From positions 1 to 64,000 of the forward strand of contig NZ_MAYF01000323.1 of assembly GCF_001684955.1 (NCBI RefSeq): a stretch of 64,000 bases of DNA. Reading direction: 5' to 3'. This DNA is from Chryseobacterium contaminans. Lineage in GTDB: Bacteria; Bacteroidota; Bacteroidia; Flavobacteriales; Weeksellaceae. Positions 62,072 through 64,000 of the stretch are shown here, one piece after another. Each line of letters starts with the position of its first letter. The first letter of the stretch is position 1. Under the pieces are notes generated by a model, which did no database searches, had not been told where the DNA came from, and worked only from the letters and a program-made list of their open reading frames with translations. A program made the translations under genes and the position numbers.

Positions 62072-63661
62072 TTATTGCAGTATCACTTCTCTGCCAATTC
62101 CTACTTCTTCAAGAAAAACTTCATCATGTGAGATCACCAACAGTGTTCCTTTATAATCTTTGATAGAATTAGTAAGAATTTCCACATTCTGCAAATCCAG
62201 ATTATTGGTTGGTTCATCAAGGATTATCATATCCGGAGCTTTATTGCTGATAGAAAGTCCACATAGCAGTAATCTCAGTCTTTCCCCACCACTTAAAACT
62301 TCACATTTTTTATCCCAGGTATCCTTACTGAATAAAAAACGTGCAAGCAATGTCTTCACTTCTGACTCCTGTAATGCATTATCATTAAATGTTTGTACAA
62401 AGTCATAAAGCGTCAGTTCATTATTAATTAATGAATACTCCTGGTCTATATAAATGCTGTTGAATTCAGCACGGGTGATGTCTCCAACAGAAGGTTTTAT
62501 GCTATCCAACAGAAGTTTGATAAGAGTTGTCTTTCCTGACCCATTGCCCCCTTTAATAGAAATTCTCTCTCCACTTCTTATTTCAAGATCGAGATTATCC
62601 TTCCAAAGCTTTTCTTCTCCGTAACTAAAGTTAATATTCTCTGCGGTAATTAAAATCTTCCCGGAATGTAACCCTGAATCGTTGAAATTAACCTTCATCT
62701 GATCAGAATTCCTTACAGAAGATCGTAAGTTTCTTAAATCTCCTGAAATTCCACTGATCTTTTCAGCATGTACACTTTTCAGCTTTGAGGTATTTTTTTC
62801 GGCATTATTCCGAAGGGTATTCATCATAATTCTGGCTACTCCGGATTTTTCCTGTTTCTGTTTCCCTCTGGCATCAAGCTTCTGTTTACGTTCTATGGTT
62901 TCCCGTTCTTTCTCTTTTGCTTTTTTCAAAGCCCGTTCCTTGGCATGGATATCATTCTGTAAGGCTTCCTCTTCTATCTCTTTCTGTTCTGCATAGAAAT
63001 CATAGTTTCCACCGTATGTGGTAATTCCCTGGTTGCTTAATTCAAAAATTGTATCTACAAGATTAAGCAGTGTCCTGTCGTGACTTACGATCACAACGGT
63101 AGCATTAACCTTTTCAATAAGGTCGTACAGTAGTTTTCTTCCTTCCACATCCAGATGATTGGTAGGTTCGTCCAAAATAATAACATCAGGCTGGTTGATC
63201 TGAATTCCCGCAAGAAAAACTTTGGTCTTTTGACCGCCACTTAAGCCTTCAAGCTTTTGGTTTAAATCAAAATCCTGAAGATTCCAGTATTGTAATGCAT
63301 TCTGACAGCGTTCTTCAATATCCCAGTCGTCATTGAGTGTTTCAAAATAGTGTTCATCCACTTCTCCACTGGTAATTTTTTCGAGGGCTAAAAGCTTTTG
63401 CTCTATGTTCAGGCACTCTGCAATGGTTAGATGATTAAAATTTCCGAACATTTGGGGAACATAGAAAATTTCACCTTGGATATTTACAGTTCCTTCCAGT
63501 GGTTGTATTTCGTTTGCTATAATTTTCAGCAGGGTTGATTTCCCCATGCCATTGCTTCCTACTAAAGCTGATTGGGTACCCGATTGTATTGTTAAGTTGA
63601 GATGATTAAAAAGGAGATCTCCTCCCGGAAACCCAAAGGATATATTTTGCAGTAAAATCAT
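62072..63661 (-). CDS. ABC-F family ATPase
   Basis: The 529-aa soluble protein has two ABC domains: Walker A GSNGMGKST near residue 36 and GGNGSGKTT near 373, with signatures LSGGQKTKV and LSGGERLRL. A charged linker lies between (~235-300). There are no membrane segments. ABC-F proteins act on ribosomes, in translation quality control or target-protection resistance. The linker length, ~60-100 residues, and no drug neighbourhood suggest a translation factor rather than a resistance determinant (inference). Confidence 0.9.
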   Translation of the reverse strand: MILLQNISFGFPGGDLLFNHLNLTIQSGTQSALVGSNGMGKSTLLKIIANEIQPLEGTVNIQGEIFYVPQMFGNFNHLTIAECLNIEQKLLALEKITSGEVDEHYFETLNDDWDIEERCQNALQYWNLQDFDLNQKLEGLSGGQKTKVFLAGIQINQPDVIILDEPTNHLDVEGRKLLYDLIEKVNATVVIVSHDRTLLNLVDTIFELSNQGITTYGGNYDFYAEQKEIEEEALQNDIHAKERALKKAKEKERETIERKQKLDARGKQKQEKSGVARIMMNTLRNNAEKNTSKLKSVHAEKISGISGDLRNLRSSVRNSDQMKVNFNDSGLHSGKILITAENINFSYGEEKLWKDNLDLEIRSGERISIKGGNGSGKTTLIKLLLDSIKPSVGDITRAEFNSIYIDQEYSLINNELTLYDFVQTFNDNALQESEVKTLLARFLFSKDTWDKKCEVLSGGERLRLLLCGLSISNKAPDMIILDEPTNNLDLQNVEILTNSIKDYKGTLLVISHDEVFLEEVGIGREVILQ

Positions 63662-63830
63662 GATTTCTTTCTTAATAAAGGTTAAACACCGGCAACTCGT
63701 TGGCTACCGTTTCATTGAATCTGAAAGAAATTATATCCTACATGTCTGTATTTATGGGTTTTGAAAGAACAAATATAGGATAAATCCATGATTAAACACA
63801 AAAAGATTTTAATGAAAAATCAAAAATCCG

Positions 63831-63838
63831 TAACTTTG
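63831..63838 (+). promoter_or_regulatory. -7 element of hpt
   Basis: TAACTTTG fits TAnnTTTG, 19 nt before the hpt ATG. Confidence 0.45.
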
Positions 63839-63857
63839 CCTCCTACTAAAATTTTTT

Positions 63858-64000
63858 ATGGAAAGTATTAAAGTTCACGACAAAACTTTCGTTCCTTATT
63901 TAAAGGATGCCGAAATTCAGGAAATTGTAAAAGAGACAGCATTAAGAATTTATGAAGATTACAAAGACGAAGTTCCTGTTTTCATTGGTGTTTTGAATGG
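63858..64000 (+). CDS. hpt: Hypoxanthine phosphoribosyltransferase (partial, runs off right edge)
   Basis: 47 codons are present: MESIKVHDKTFVPYLKDAEI, then AEIQEIVKETALRIYED and VPVFIGVLNG. The last motif is the beta-strand entering the PRPP-binding region of hypoxanthine-guanine phosphoribosyltransferases. It salvages purines to IMP/GMP. The catalytic loop lies outside the window. Confidence 0.85.
   Translation, partial: MESIKVHDKTFVPYLKDAEIQEIVKETALRIYEDYKDEVPVFIGVLN

Noticed and set aside
62072-63661. Antibiotic-resistance ABC-F determinant
   Set aside because: No regulatory leader peptide or resistance context was seen; a housekeeping-type ABC-F is as likely.

Overview
The window looks like chromosomal DNA from a flavobacterium of the Chryseobacterium/Elizabethkingia group (Bacteroidota). 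This rests on AT-rich DNA, promoters of the Bacteroidota type (TTTG / TAnnTTTG), lipoproteins with an acidic tail after the lipidated Cys (for example SCSKDDDD), TonB-dependent receptor biology, membrane-anchored TPR regulators, and the order parA-parB-DUF5683-dapB-lepB-WbqC, which I associate with Flavobacteriia. No rRNA, CRISPR array, prophage or complete insertion sequence is visible. The genus is inferred from general knowledge, not from a database search.

Layout. 1-10.6 kb: a cut-off LytS-type sensor kinase, a secreted amidohydrolase, a SIMPL-domain protein, a VWA lipoprotein, an FAD oxidoreductase, an SpoIIAA-like protein, a two-repeat lectin closely resembling Microcystis viridis lectin (MVL), and an MFS exporter divergent from an AraC regulator. 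10.6-16.4 kb: lipA, a sigma-70-family factor, tyrS, a fatty-acid desaturase and a small lipoprotein. 16.5-24.5 kb: a sensor kinase/response regulator pair flanked by two related lipoproteins, a carboxylesterase, an aspartyl protease with PDZ, an L,D-transpeptidase and a LuxR-type regulator with palindromes in its promoter. 25-31 kb: a membrane AraC regulator, a TonB-dependent receptor and a secreted PI-PLC-like enzyme. 30.9-32.7 kb: a decayed zone with a frameshifted amidohydrolase pseudogene and two transposase-like helix-turn-helix genes. 32.8-40.2 kb: a surface protein, two divergent TPR regulators, an M20 peptidase and a lipid-anchored beta-carbonic anhydrase. 40.4-40.7 kb: three identical tandem tRNA-Asp genes.

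40.8-64 kb is mostly core genome on the minus strand: trxA, a cysteine desulfurase, a four-gene translationally coupled cluster resembling the mycobacterial decaprenyl-phosphoryl-arabinose (DPA) pathway (UbiA-type phosphoribosyltransferase, DprE1-like, DprE2-like, HAD phosphatase), OmpA and lipocalin-like lipoproteins, a subtilase, WbqC, lepB, dapB, parB, parA, a TonB protein and purA. It ends with hydrolases, a WYL regulator, a HEAT-repeat protein, an ABC-F ATPase and the start of hpt.

The most interesting items are the MVL-type lectin, the DPA-like operon in a Gram-negative bacterium, the LuxR-type regulator whose own promoter overlaps palindromes shared with a possible divergent transcript, and the paralogous lipoproteins bracketing a two-component system. 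Many genes are bounded by clear intrinsic terminators. Several intergenic regions hold remnants of dispersed repeats of a type I associate with this group.
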